A stretch of DNA of 8,826 nucleotides from an uncultured Muribaculaceae bacterium (GCA_938039795.1 CALHWU010000102.1:1-8826), one strand, 5' to 3'. Counted from the stretch's first letter, positions 1 through 7,695 are shown. Notes: generated by a model not told the origin, from the letters alone. Numbers and translations are program-made.

Positions 1-1318
1 AGCTTGCACAGCATGGCGAGAGCAGCACCGTGTCGCCCGGCTGCGCTATCTCGCGGCAGGCGGCCATGGCATCGGCCAGCGAGTGGGTGTCGCGTATCTC
101 GCCTACTATACCACCGAAATAGTCGAGGAGCTTTGTGTTGTCCTTGCCCATGCATACGATGGCCTTCACCTTCTCGCGCACGAGCGGCTCTATCTCCGAA
201 TAGTCATTTCCTTTGTCCTTGCCTCCGAGGATGAGCACCGTGCCGCATGGCATTGATTCAAGGGCATACCAGCAGGAATTGACGTTGGTGGCTTTCGAGT
301 CGTTGATATAGCGGACGCCGTCGACCGTGCCGGCCGGCTCCAGACGGTGCTCCACACCCTCGAAGTCGGATAGAGCCCGGCGGATGTCCTCTTTCCTGAT
401 GTCGAGCAGACATGCCGACAGGCCGGCGGCCATAGAGTTGTAGAGATTGTGGAGGCCGTTGAGCGATAGTTCGGCGCGGGGCATTTTCAGTGAAGTCTCG
501 GATGTGTCGAACACGAGTTCCCCTTCGTCGTCGACCCAGGCGTGGCTCTGCTGCTCCTCATGCTCGGCAAACGGGAAGAGACGCGCTTCCGTGTCCATCT
601 GTTCGAGCTGTCGCTGTATCACAGGGTCGTCCTGCCAGAAGATGAATGCGTCGTCGGCAGTGAGATTACGGATGATGCGGAACTTGGCCTTCACGTAATT
701 GTCCATCTTGTAGTCGTAGCGGTCGAGGTGGTCGGGCGTGATATTGAGCATCACGGCTATGTTGGCCTTGAACTCATACATGTTCTCAAGCTGGAAGCTC
801 GAGAGTTCGATGACGTAGACGTCGTGGGGCGAGCGGGCCACCTGCAGCGCCAGGCTGCGGCCCACGTTGCCGGCCAGGCCGACGTTGATGCCGGCCTCCC
901 GGAGAATATGGTAGGTCAGCAGGGTAGTGGTGGTCTTGCCGTTGGATCCGGTGATGCATACCATTTTCGCGTCGGTAAACCTCCCGGCCATCTCGATTTC
1001 GGAGATCACCGGGATCCCTTTCTCGACAATGGCTCTGACTACTGGCGCCGTAGGGGGAATGCCCGGACTCTTGACCACCTCGTCGGCCGAGAGAATGCGG
1101 TCGAGAGTGTGTTGTCCCTGCTCCCATTCGATGCCCTCGTCGTCGAGCTGCCGGCGATAGCGTTCGGGTATCTGCCCGAAATCCGACAGAAACACATCCA
1201 TGCCCTTGTCCTTGCCAAGAATGGCCGCTCCGACGCCGCTTTCGCCGCCGCCGAGCACTACCAGACGCTTGCGTTTGTCCATATTGTTGTCAGTCTCTAT
1301 GTTGTGTTGATTGATCAT
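1..1318 (-). CDS. murD: UDP-N-acetylmuramoyl-L-alanine--D-glutamate ligase (MurD), 3' end cut by window edge
   Basis: Cytoplasmic Mur ligase that adds D-glutamate to UDP-MurNAc-L-alanine using ATP. The frame stays open for 439 codons to the left edge and ends inside the conserved SPCCAS motif near the C-terminus, so probably only about 20-25 residues are missing. Visible motifs are a glycine-rich N-terminal nucleotide-type fold (VVLGGGESG, about 20-28), the ATP-binding loop GSNGKTTT (124-131), ELSSFQLE (171-178), NITPDHLDRY (192-201), a lysine in YVKAKFRI (208-215, the region of the carbamylated lysine in this family), EHRLE (323-327) and NDSKATN (339-345). The ATG at 1318 overlaps the mraY stop as ATGA, favouring coupled translation. 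An in-frame ATG at 1282 would remove 12 poorly conserved residues and cannot be excluded. No frameshift is visible. Confidence 0.97.
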   Translation of the reverse strand, partial: MINQHNIETDNNMDKRKRLVVLGGGESGVGAAILGKDKGMDVFLSDFGQIPERYRRQLDDEGIEWEQGQHTLDRILSADEVVKSPGIPPTAPVVRAIVEKGIPVISEIEMAGRFTDAKMVCITGSNGKTTTTLLTYHILREAGINVGLAGNVGRSLALQVARSPHDVYVIELSSFQLENMYEFKANIAVMLNITPDHLDRYDYKMDNYVKAKFRIIRNLTADDAFIFWQDDPVIQRQLEQMDTEARLFPFAEHEEQQSHAWVDDEGELVFDTSETSLKMPRAELSLNGLHNLYNSMAAGLSACLLDIRKEDIRRALSDFEGVEHRLEPAGTVDGVRYINDSKATNVNSCWYALESMPCGTVLILGGKDKGNDYSEIEPLVREKVKAIVCMGKDNTKLLDYFGGIVGEIRDTHSLADAMAACREIAQPGDTVLLSPCCAS

Positions 1319-2577
1319 CGTATCTTGAGTGTCACGAATGTCACAGCGGCCAGCAGAATGGCCACAATCCAGAAACGTACCACTATTTTTGATTCCGGTA
1401 TGGCTCTCAGCGGGGCCTGTATGAGGGCCTCTATGCCGGAGTTGCCCGGTTTCTGGAAATGGTGATGGAGAGGAGTCATCTTGAAGATTCTCCGTCCCTG
1501 GCCGTAGCGTCGCTTGGTGATCTTGAAATAGGCCACCTGGAGCATTACCGAGAGATCCTCTATGAAGAAAATGGCGCAGAGCAGCGGTATCAGCAGCTCC
1601 TTGCGGATTAATATCGCGAATACGGCTATGATGCCGCCGATGGCCAGCGATCCGGTGTCGCCCATGAACACCTGGGCCGGGAAAGCGTTGTACCATAGGA
1701 ATCCTATGAGAGCTCCGATGAAGGCGGCCATATATACTACCAGTTCCTCGCTGCCCGGTATATACATGATGTTGAGATAGGAGGAGTAGATGAGGTTGCC
1801 TCCGAGATAAGCCATTATGGCGAGCGCCACTCCTATGATCGCCGAGACTCCCGTACAGAGTCCGTCGAGTCCGTCGGTAAGGTTGGCGCCGTTGGATGTG
1901 GCGGTGATCACGAATATGACCACTATGACAAACACTATCCATCCTGCGGTAGCCGCATGATCGCCGGCCCACGACGTCAGATAGGCATAGTCGAAGTTGT
2001 TGTTTTTGACAAACGGTATGGTGGTCTGGGCCGCCTTGACGTTCTCGTTGCGGTAGGTGACGGTTATTTCCTCTCCCCGTGGCTCCACAGTCTCCACGTT
2101 TTCGCGCATGACGATGTCGGGACTCATCCACATGGTGCATCCCACTATCAGTCCGAGGCCCACCTGGCCTACGATCTTGAATTTGCCGCTCATGCCGTCC
2201 TTGTTGTGACGCTTCATCTTGAGCCAGTCGTCGGCAAATCCGAGAGCTCCGAGCCATACGGTGGTCAGCAGCATCAGAGCCATGTAGATGCTGCCGAGAT
2301 TGCCCACGAGCAGGCAGGGCACGAGTATGGCGATTATTATGATGACGCCTCCCATGGTGGGGGTGCCTTTTTTCTGCATCTGTCCTTCAAGGCCGAGATC
2401 ACGCACGATCTCTCCGACCTGCATCAGCTGCAGGCGGTCGATGATGCGGCGGCCGAATACCATGGCGATAAACAGCGCCAGCACGAAGGCGGCTCCTGAA
2501 CGGAAGGTTATGTAATTCATCAGGCGTGAGCCGGGCACTCCGGTCTCGGCCAGATAGTCAAACAGATAATACAGCAT
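1315..2577 (-). CDS. mraY: Phospho-N-acetylmuramoyl-pentapeptide-transferase (MraY)
   Basis: Integral inner-membrane enzyme that transfers phospho-MurNAc-pentapeptide from UDP to undecaprenyl phosphate, forming lipid I. It has 420 residues against about 360 in E. coli. About ten hydrophobic segments are visible, near 26-42, 73-92, 96-114, 134-152, 209-227, 240-258, 279-297, 310-327, 329-348 and 401-417. Conserved cytoplasmic motifs are KKGTPTMGG (69-77), the aspartate pair in ADDWLK (115-116), NLTDGLDG (232-239), the GDTGS loop with Asp307, and the HHH motif (371-373). The extra length is a hydrophilic stretch at about 153-208 between predicted segments 4 and 5, a loop that faces the periplasm in known MraY topology. 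The ATG at 2577 lies 43 bases after the murE stop with only a weak AGAG upstream. The stop overlaps the murD start. Confidence 0.98.
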   Translation of the reverse strand: MLYYLFDYLAETGVPGSRLMNYITFRSGAAFVLALFIAMVFGRRIIDRLQLMQVGEIVRDLGLEGQMQKKGTPTMGGVIIIIAILVPCLLVGNLGSIYMALMLLTTVWLGALGFADDWLKMKRHNKDGMSGKFKIVGQVGLGLIVGCTMWMSPDIVMRENVETVEPRGEEITVTYRNENVKAAQTTIPFVKNNNFDYAYLTSWAGDHAATAGWIVFVIVVIFVITATSNGANLTDGLDGLCTGVSAIIGVALAIMAYLGGNLIYSSYLNIMYIPGSEELVVYMAAFIGALIGFLWYNAFPAQVFMGDTGSLAIGGIIAVFAILIRKELLIPLLCAIFFIEDLSVMLQVAYFKITKRRYGQGRRIFKMTPLHHHFQKPGNSGIEALIQAPLRAIPESKIVVRFWIVAILLAAVTFVTLKIR

Positions 2578-2620
2578 CTCTGTGATCGGATAGATGGGTG
2601 TTATTGACGGTAGTGACAGT

Positions 2621-4075
2621 TCAGATCTGCGACAATGCTTCCTGCACCACCTCTCGGTCGTCGAAATGGTGTTTTACTCCGCGGATTTCCTGATAGTCCT
2701 CGTGGCCTTTGCCTGCCACAAGCACCACGTCGCCTGCGCGGGCCAGGCTTACGGCCGTGCGGATCGCTTCACGGCGGTCGGTGATGCAGAGGGTCGAGGC
2801 GAGAGCGCGTGCGTCGAGACCTTCGCGCATGTCGGCGATGATGGCCTCGGGCTCCTCGTCGCGGGGATTGTCGGAGGTTAATATGAGACGGTCGGAGCGA
2901 AGGGCCGCTTCACGTGCCATAATGGGCCGCTTGCCTTTGTCGCGGTTGCCGCCGGCGCCTACCACAGTGATGATCTTGCCTTTTGCGCCGACGATGTCGC
3001 GTATGGTCGACAATACGTTGACAAGCGCGTCGGGAGTATGGGCGTAGTCAACTATGGCAGTCACTCCATCGGCCGACCTGAACGGCTGGAAACGTCCGGC
3101 CACAGGCACCAGACGGCTCATGTCGACCAGCACACGCTCCGGATCCCAGCCGAGCAGCAGCGACGCGCCGTAGACGGCCGTCAGGTTGTAGGCATTGAAG
3201 CGTCCGGTGAACAGCACCTCCACTTCATGGCCGTTGAACGACAGCAGTGTGCCGTCGAGGCGGCTCTCTACGATCCTGCCGGTGAAGTCGGCACGGGTGC
3301 GCAGGGAATATGTGTAGCGGCGGGCATCGGTGTTCTGGAGCATGACCTCTCCGGCCTTGTCGTCGGCGTTGGTAAGGGCGAATGCCGTTGAGGGCAGGTT
3401 GTCAAAGAAAGATTTCTTGGCTGCCAGATAGGCGTCGACGGTCTTATGATAGTCGAGATGGTCGCGGGTGAGGTTGGTGAACACGCCTCCGGCGAAATGC
3501 AGTCCGGCGATACGGTGCTGATGGGCGGCGTGGGAGCTGACCTCCATGGCGGCGTACCGGCACCCGGCGTCGACCATCTGGCGGAGCAGACGGTTGAGGG
3601 TCAGCGGGTCGGGAGTAGTCTGTTCGGCGTGCACGGCCTCGGTGTCGATATAGTTGACGACGGTCGACAGCAGTCCGGCCTTGAATCCTTCGAGCCGTGC
3701 CATCTCGTAAATGAGTGTGGCTGTGGTGGTCTTGCCGTTTGTGCCGGTCACTCCTACGAGCTGGAGCTGGCGCGAGGGGTTGCCATACCATTGCGAGGCG
3801 AGAAATCCAAGCGCTACCGATGAATTGGCCACTTTGACGTATGTCACTGTGGATTCAAGCCGTTCGGGCAGCTCCTCGCATACGATGGCGGCCACTCCGC
3901 CCACAGTCACAATGGGTATGAAGCGGTGTCCGTCGACATTAACGCCTCTGACCGCTACAAAAAGCGATCCAAGACTGATCTTGCGGGAATCACATTCAAG
4001 CGACGTGATCTCCACTTCTTCGTTTCCTATCACTTCCTCCACCGTGATGGCGGACAGCAGCTGCGAGAGTTTCAT
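2621..4075 (-). CDS. murE: UDP-N-acetylmuramoyl-L-alanyl-D-glutamate--2,6-diaminopimelate ligase (MurE)
   Basis: Cytoplasmic Mur ligase that adds the third amino acid to UDP-MurNAc-L-Ala-D-Glu with ATP. It has 484 residues, normal for the family. The N-terminal UDP-binding domain includes CDSRKISLGSLFVA (28-41). The central ATPase domain has GVTGTNGKTTT (108-118), TTPDPL (153-158), EVSSHA (178-183), NLTRDHLDYH (201-210) and AAKKSFF (218-224), where the family's carbamylated lysine lies. The C-terminal domain has DYAHTPDAL (343-351), GAGGNRDKGKRP (373-384) and AGKGHEDYQ (454-462). The SDNPRDEEP motif (401-409) contains DNPR, the signature of meso-diaminopimelate-adding enzymes, so the peptidoglycan is inferred to be of the DAP type. 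It begins 25 bases after the ftsI stop with no clear Shine-Dalgarno sequence, and the sequence just upstream is AT-rich. Confidence 0.97.
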   Translation of the reverse strand: MKLSQLLSAITVEEVIGNEEVEITSLECDSRKISLGSLFVAVRGVNVDGHRFIPIVTVGGVAAIVCEELPERLESTVTYVKVANSSVALGFLASQWYGNPSRQLQLVGVTGTNGKTTTATLIYEMARLEGFKAGLLSTVVNYIDTEAVHAEQTTPDPLTLNRLLRQMVDAGCRYAAMEVSSHAAHQHRIAGLHFAGGVFTNLTRDHLDYHKTVDAYLAAKKSFFDNLPSTAFALTNADDKAGEVMLQNTDARRYTYSLRTRADFTGRIVESRLDGTLLSFNGHEVEVLFTGRFNAYNLTAVYGASLLLGWDPERVLVDMSRLVPVAGRFQPFRSADGVTAIVDYAHTPDALVNVLSTIRDIVGAKGKIITVVGAGGNRDKGKRPIMAREAALRSDRLILTSDNPRDEEPEAIIADMREGLDARALASTLCITDRREAIRTAVSLARAGDVVLVAGKGHEDYQEIRGVKHHFDDREVVQEALSQI

Positions 4076-4093
4076 GTGTGAAAATATGATGAG

Positions 4094-4110
4094 TTCGGTT
4101 TTATTCGGTT
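4094..4110. repeat. 7-base direct repeat flanking the ftsI stop codon
   Basis: The unit TTCGGTT occurs at 4094-4100 and 4104-4110, separated by the three bases of the ftsI stop codon (TTA on the plus strand). It is short and most likely a coincidence or a small slip duplication. No function is proposed. Confidence 0.3.
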
Positions 4111-6200
4111 AATAAAAGTGTCACTCGTTGGCCACGTGGTGCGAGTCCGCCCGCCGCGGGGATCTGTCGGGTGACGTAGCCCGACCCCTGGAAGGTGACG
4201 TTGTAGCCTGCCTTTTCCAGTATGGCTATGGCGTCGCGAAGGCCGTAGCCCACCACGTCGGGCACTCCCTTGGCTACAGCCTTGGGCTTGGCAAGCGACC
4301 GTCGGGCGCCTTTGACTCCAAGTTCGTCCCTGACCCGTTCGTGATGCCCGGTGCGTGCCGAGGCGTAGAGCACGGGCGAGTCGTTCACAGCGCTTTCGGC
4401 CGACAGATCTGATGAATTGCCGAGCATGCCTCTCGAATAGAGCTTCAGGGCAACGTTTTTAAGCACCTCGCCCGATGTCGAAGCCGCGCCCAGAGCGTTC
4501 TGTTTGGGATGGCATGTAAGCACTATGCATGAATATTTCGGCGCCTCGGCAGGGAAAAATCCGCAGAATGCAAGGCGTTTTTTGCCGGTATTGTAGGATC
4601 CGCCCTCGATCATGTAGCATGTTCCGGTCTTTCCGGCTATCCTCACGAGGTCGGATTTGAGTCTCCGGCCGGTACCGTGAGGGCCCCAGACCACATTGGT
4701 GAGCATGTGTTGCAGTTTTTTTGCATTTTCCTCGGAGCAGATGCGGTCGCGGATATATGTCACGGGGAGCACTGAGTCGATGTCCTCTCCGGTCAGACGG
4801 CTGACAAGCCGCGGCCTGACGTAGCGGCCTCCGTTGGCGATCGCGTTGTAGACGGAGAGGGTGTAGAGCGGCGGTATCTCCGTGGCGTAGCCGTAGCACT
4901 GGCGCGAGAGCGATATGCGTCCTCCGCGGTTGGTCGGTACGGAGTCTATCCGCGGTGTGCTCTCGCCTGCTATGCCGGTGTGCATCGGTTCAAGGAAGCC
5001 TATCTGTTTGAGCCGGTGGTAAAATCCCCCCGGATGGGCGTCGTAGCGGCGGGTGATGATGCGCGTCATGCCGATGTTGCTCGACTGCTCGATCACTTCG
5101 GCCACCGAAAGCGACGAGTTGAAGTGTGAGTCGGTGATTCCGCGTCCTCCCGCGTAGGGAAATGACCTGCCTATGGGTATCTGTTCCTGCAGGTTGCTGA
5201 CGATGCCGTCCTCAAGGGCTATGAGCATGGAAATCGGCTTAATTACCGATCCCGGCTCGTATCCGAGCACTGCGCGGTTCATTCCCTCGATATAGCCCGG
5301 TGCCGAGGGGTTCTTCTCCAGGTTGGATATGGCCTTTATGTCGCCCGTGGCAACCTCCATGAGCACCGCCACACCCCAGTCGGCGTCGACATAGGTCAGC
5401 AGATTGTTGAGTTCGTTCTCCACGATGTCCTGCATCTTGATGTCGATTGTGGTGCGTATGTTTAGACCGGGTATCGCCGGTTTGTCGGTCCAGTTGACGA
5501 TCCCTCTTGTCAGGGCGACTTTCTTGGCTATGCCCGGAGTGCCGAACAGCATGCTGTCGAGAGCTTTCTCAAGTCCTGATATGCCGTGCACCTCCTTGCA
5601 TTCCCGCGTGGCTCCGACGCCTCCGATGCTTCGGCGCGCCATGTCGCCGTAGGGATTGACGCGGCGCATCTTCGACTCTATGGAGAGACCGGTGCGGTTG
5701 CGGTTGGGGATCTTGAAGAAGGGGAACGTGCGTAGCCGGCGGTAGTCGGCATATGAGATGTTGTCGAGCAGGCGGTATGCTCTTGGGCGTTTTGATTTCT
5801 CCTTGATGTTGTCGAGCGGCTTGAGCAGGTGGGCACGCCATGCCTTGGCGTCGCGCACGGGGAAGTATCGGGCGAGCGAATCTGCGATAGTGTCGATCTG
5901 CTGGCGGAGCAGATTTTCCATAAAGCGTTCGCTCCGGTAGTCGATCCTTACGGTGTAGTACCGCAGGTTGGTGGCGAGTATGCTGCCGTCTGAAGCGAGT
6001 ATGTTGCCGCGTTCGGGAGGTATGGTGTCGCATCTCGACAGTTCTTTGAGCGCCTTTTCATTCCATGCGTCGGCTGATACCACCGTGTTGTCGACCACAT
6101 GCCATACGATGCCTGCCGCACATGCAAGCATGGCCGCTACGATCAGAGCGTAGCGGCGGTTCATGTGCTTGCGGTTGGATTTTTTCTTAGGCTGGGTCAT
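4101..6200 (-). CDS. ftsI: Septal peptidoglycan transpeptidase FtsI (PBP3 type) with C-terminal PASTA domain
   Basis: Class B penicillin-binding protein that crosslinks peptidoglycan during division. It is anchored in the inner membrane with its catalytic part in the periplasm. The 699 residues start with a basic cytoplasmic tail (KKKSNRKHMNRR) and one membrane segment at about 17-35. A dimerisation or pedestal domain follows, with IPPERGNILASDGSILA at 60-76. The transpeptidase domain has the serine motif SVIK (Ser318, Lys321), the SSN motif (373-375) and KTGT (524-527). A loosely conserved, basic linker of about 55 residues leads to a single PASTA-like domain (about 646-697, starting VPDVVGYGLRDAIAILEKAG). 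One PASTA domain is a pattern I associate with Bacteroidota FtsI. The ATG at 6200 overlaps the stop of the FtsL-like gene as ATGA. An internal Met13 is a less likely start because it would drop most of the basic tail. Confidence 0.95.
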   Translation of the reverse strand: MTQPKKKSNRKHMNRRYALIVAAMLACAAGIVWHVVDNTVVSADAWNEKALKELSRCDTIPPERGNILASDGSILATNLRYYTVRIDYRSERFMENLLRQQIDTIADSLARYFPVRDAKAWRAHLLKPLDNIKEKSKRPRAYRLLDNISYADYRRLRTFPFFKIPNRNRTGLSIESKMRRVNPYGDMARRSIGGVGATRECKEVHGISGLEKALDSMLFGTPGIAKKVALTRGIVNWTDKPAIPGLNIRTTIDIKMQDIVENELNNLLTYVDADWGVAVLMEVATGDIKAISNLEKNPSAPGYIEGMNRAVLGYEPGSVIKPISMLIALEDGIVSNLQEQIPIGRSFPYAGGRGITDSHFNSSLSVAEVIEQSSNIGMTRIITRRYDAHPGGFYHRLKQIGFLEPMHTGIAGESTPRIDSVPTNRGGRISLSRQCYGYATEIPPLYTLSVYNAIANGGRYVRPRLVSRLTGEDIDSVLPVTYIRDRICSEENAKKLQHMLTNVVWGPHGTGRRLKSDLVRIAGKTGTCYMIEGGSYNTGKKRLAFCGFFPAEAPKYSCIVLTCHPKQNALGAASTSGEVLKNVALKLYSRGMLGNSSDLSAESAVNDSPVLYASARTGHHERVRDELGVKGARRSLAKPKAVAKGVPDVVGYGLRDAIAILEKAGYNVTFQGSGYVTRQIPAAGGLAPRGQRVTLLLTE

Positions 6201-6544
6201 CTTGCCGGGAGCTTGTAAGGTGGTCTCTGCTGCACGTGGAGGTTGAGTCCGAGCGAGTCAACGAGCTGCTGCATCTCCGATTCACGGGTGCGGCTCATAT
6301 AGACCGATCTCACGCGCAGCCGTTCGGTCTTGACGATTTCAAGTTCGTTGTTCAGGCGGCGTATCTCCTCCATTTTTGTCTGGCAGTGGTATTTGTTGGT
6401 GATAAAGACCATTATTACGGTGAAAACGGCGAACACCTTTAGCCAGTGGCGCGCGAAGAAGTCGCTGGATATCACCTGTCCGTAGATCAGGCGTCCGGCT
6501 ATCGAGCCTTTGGCTTTTGCCTTTAATGATTCTTTCTTTGACAT
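6197..6544 (-). CDS. ftsL: FtsL-like putative cell division protein
   Basis: Small bitopic protein of 115 residues in the ftsL position between rsmH and ftsI. A basic N-terminal tail (about 1-33, with several lysines) is followed by one membrane segment at about 34-50 (KVFAVFTVIMVFITN). Next is a charged stretch with heptad-like spacing, probably coiled coil, at about 55-82 (MEEIRRLNNELEIVKTERLR), then a conserved-looking LVDSLGLNL tail near 94-102. FtsL in other bacteria pairs with FtsB through such a coiled coil and helps to activate FtsI and FtsW. Sequence identity to proteobacterial FtsL is not evident by eye, so the call rests on size, topology and position, and matches the Bacteroidota FtsL-like family. 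It starts 12 bases after the rsmH stop, and its stop overlaps the ftsI start, implying coupled synthesis of the two partners. Confidence 0.83.
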   Translation of the reverse strand: MSKKESLKAKAKGSIAGRLIYGQVISSDFFARHWLKVFAVFTVIMVFITNKYHCQTKMEEIRRLNNELEIVKTERLRVRSVYMSRTRESEMQQLVDSLGLNLHVQQRPPYKLPAR

Positions 6545-6556
6545 GGCGGGAGAGTG

Positions 6557-7465
6557 TTACTGTTTTACTGCGACCCGGAGTTTGGCGCTGCGCGAGCGGG
6601 GATTGCGCTCGATCTCTTCTGCGTCGGGCACTATTGGTTTTGATGTCAGCGGACGAAGCGGCGCATCGGTCTTGCCGAAGAAGTCTTTCTCCAGCCGGCC
6701 TTCTATGTTGCCGGCCTTCATGAAGTTCTTGACCATGCGGTCTTCGAGCGAGTGATATGTGATGACGGCGAGACGTCCGCCGGGTGCGAGCAGTCCGGTG
6801 GCCTGTGTCAGAAATTCCCCGAGGGCGTCGAGCTCGCCGTTGACAGCGATCCTCAGTGCCTGAAACACCTGGGCCAGCTCCTTCTTCTCTGCCTTGGGGC
6901 TTATGAACGGACGCACGATGGTCAGCAGCTGCTCCACGGTAGTGATCTCGCCTATGCTGCGCGCCTTCACTATCGCGGAGGCTATGCGGCGTGCCTGTCG
7001 CAGCTCGCCGTAGAGGCTGAGTATGCGTGAAAGCTCCTCTTCGGTTGATTCAGCCATAAGAGTCGCAGCCGTGAGGCCTGAGCGCTGGTTCATGCGCATG
7101 TCGAGAGGGCCATCCCAGCGGAACGAGAAGCCTCTTGCTGCGTCGTCGAAGTGGTGGAACGACACCCCGAGATCGGCCAGTACTCCGTCGACATGCTCCA
7201 CTCCGTGGTAGCGCATGAAGTTGCGCAGGTAGCGGAAATTGGAATGTACGATTGTAAACCGCGGATCGCGGAAAGCTCTCTCCACCGCCTCCGCATCCTG
7301 ATCGAACCCGTAGAGATGGCCTTCGGGGGCAAGATGCTCCACGATGGCGCGCGAGTGGCCGCCGCCGCCGTAAGTGACGTCGACGTAGATCCCTCCGGGT
7401 TTAAGCGCGAGGGCTTCGAGTGTCTGCGGCAGCAATGCCGGTATGTGATAAGCCTGTTCAGTCAT
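6557..7465 (-). CDS. rsmH: 16S rRNA (cytosine(1402)-N(4))-methyltransferase RsmH (MraW)
   Basis: Cytoplasmic S-adenosylmethionine-dependent enzyme that N4-methylates C1402 in the decoding centre of 16S rRNA. It is often found in dcw clusters although its role is in the ribosome. The length of 302 residues is normal. Motifs are the N-terminal YHIPALLPQTLEAL (6-19), the SAM-binding loop VDVTYGGGGHS (28-38), the acidic strand end YGFDQD (52-57), DGVLADLGVS (93-102), RGFSFRWDGPLDMRMN (111-126), TYHSLEDR (236-243) and the C-terminal NPRSRSAKLRV (288-298). In the motif usually written DLGVSSHQ, a Phe stands at the second Ser (VSFHH). This appears to be a variant rather than a defect. It is the first gene of the cluster here. 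The ATG at 7465 is preceded by a weak GGTGG about six bases upstream. Confidence 0.97.
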   Translation of the reverse strand: MTEQAYHIPALLPQTLEALALKPGGIYVDVTYGGGGHSRAIVEHLAPEGHLYGFDQDAEAVERAFRDPRFTIVHSNFRYLRNFMRYHGVEHVDGVLADLGVSFHHFDDAARGFSFRWDGPLDMRMNQRSGLTAATLMAESTEEELSRILSLYGELRQARRIASAIVKARSIGEITTVEQLLTIVRPFISPKAEKKELAQVFQALRIAVNGELDALGEFLTQATGLLAPGGRLAVITYHSLEDRMVKNFMKAGNIEGRLEKDFFGKTDAPLRPLTSKPIVPDAEEIERNPRSRSAKLRVAVKQ

Positions 7466-7490
7466 AATTCCACCACTGAATTGGGGGTTG

Positions 7491-7523
7491 TAAAGTTAGC
7501 TATTTTTGACGTGAATTTGCAAT
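7491..7523 (-). promoter_or_regulatory. Candidate Bacteroidota-type promoter for the dcw cluster
   Basis: On the minus strand TAACTTTA (7498-7491) matches the Bacteroides -7 consensus TAnnTTTG at all but its last base. An ATTG at 7523-7520 lies 21 bases upstream, a plausible partial match to the -33 TTTG element. A full TTTG also occurs at 7529-7526, but its spacing of 27 bases is too long. Transcription would begin a few bases downstream, leaving a short leader of roughly 20-25 bases before the rsmH ATG. The match is by eye only. AT-rich sequence can yield such boxes by chance, but this is the best candidate in the gap. Confidence 0.42.
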
Positions 7524-7615
7524 TTCAAACGCCAAAATTTTATAGATGTTAATAACTTGCTACCGGCGGATTGTCTAACCATCTGTCTTTCAGTGAATGT
7601 CGTGTGGCGATTTAT

Positions 7616-7625
7616 ATTTGCAAAT
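7616..7625. repeat. Short palindrome ATTTGCAAAT in the ettA-rsmH gap
   Basis: A complete 10-base palindrome lies about 120 bases upstream of the rsmH promoter candidate. An 8-base copy, ATTTGCAA, recurs at 7515-7522, overlapping the candidate -33 element. It could be an operator pair or chance in AT-rich DNA. No regulator can be named. Confidence 0.25.
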
Positions 7626-7654
7626 GCAAACTCGCTCCGGCTGAAAACCATCAG

Positions 7655-7695
7655 GAAAAGAGCCCCCGCAACGTATATAAACCATTGCAGGGGCT
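7655..7695 (-). terminator. Rho-independent terminator after ettA
   Basis: On the minus strand the 11-base arm AGCCCCTGCAA (7695-7685) pairs with TTGCGGGGGCT (7671-7661). The RNA stem is complete with one G-U wobble, and the loop is 13 bases. The 3' arm runs directly into CTTTTCC (7660-7654), a short T run. The stem lies about 30 bases after the ettA stop and over 160 bases before the rsmH promoter candidate. On the plus strand the wobble becomes a C-A mismatch and no T run follows, so it works in the ettA direction only. Confidence 0.8.

Noticed and set aside
542..1465. Plus-strand open frame of 307 codons
   Set aside because: It lies antisense to murD and the end of mraY, both with many conserved motifs. 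The product has no recognisable domain and follows the codon pattern of the genes opposite.
1957..2499. Plus-strand open frame of 180 codons
   Set aside because: It is antisense to mraY, rich in His, Asp and Glu, as expected from the reverse of a membrane protein gene, with no family resemblance.
2578..2620. Possible regulatory element between murE and mraY
   Set aside because: The 43-base gap shows no convincing stem, promoter box or open frame. It looks like a plain spacer.
7661..7695. Hairpin as a bidirectional terminator or attachment site
   Set aside because: On the plus strand there is a C-A mismatch in the stem and no T run. There is no integrase, insertion sequence or target duplication nearby.
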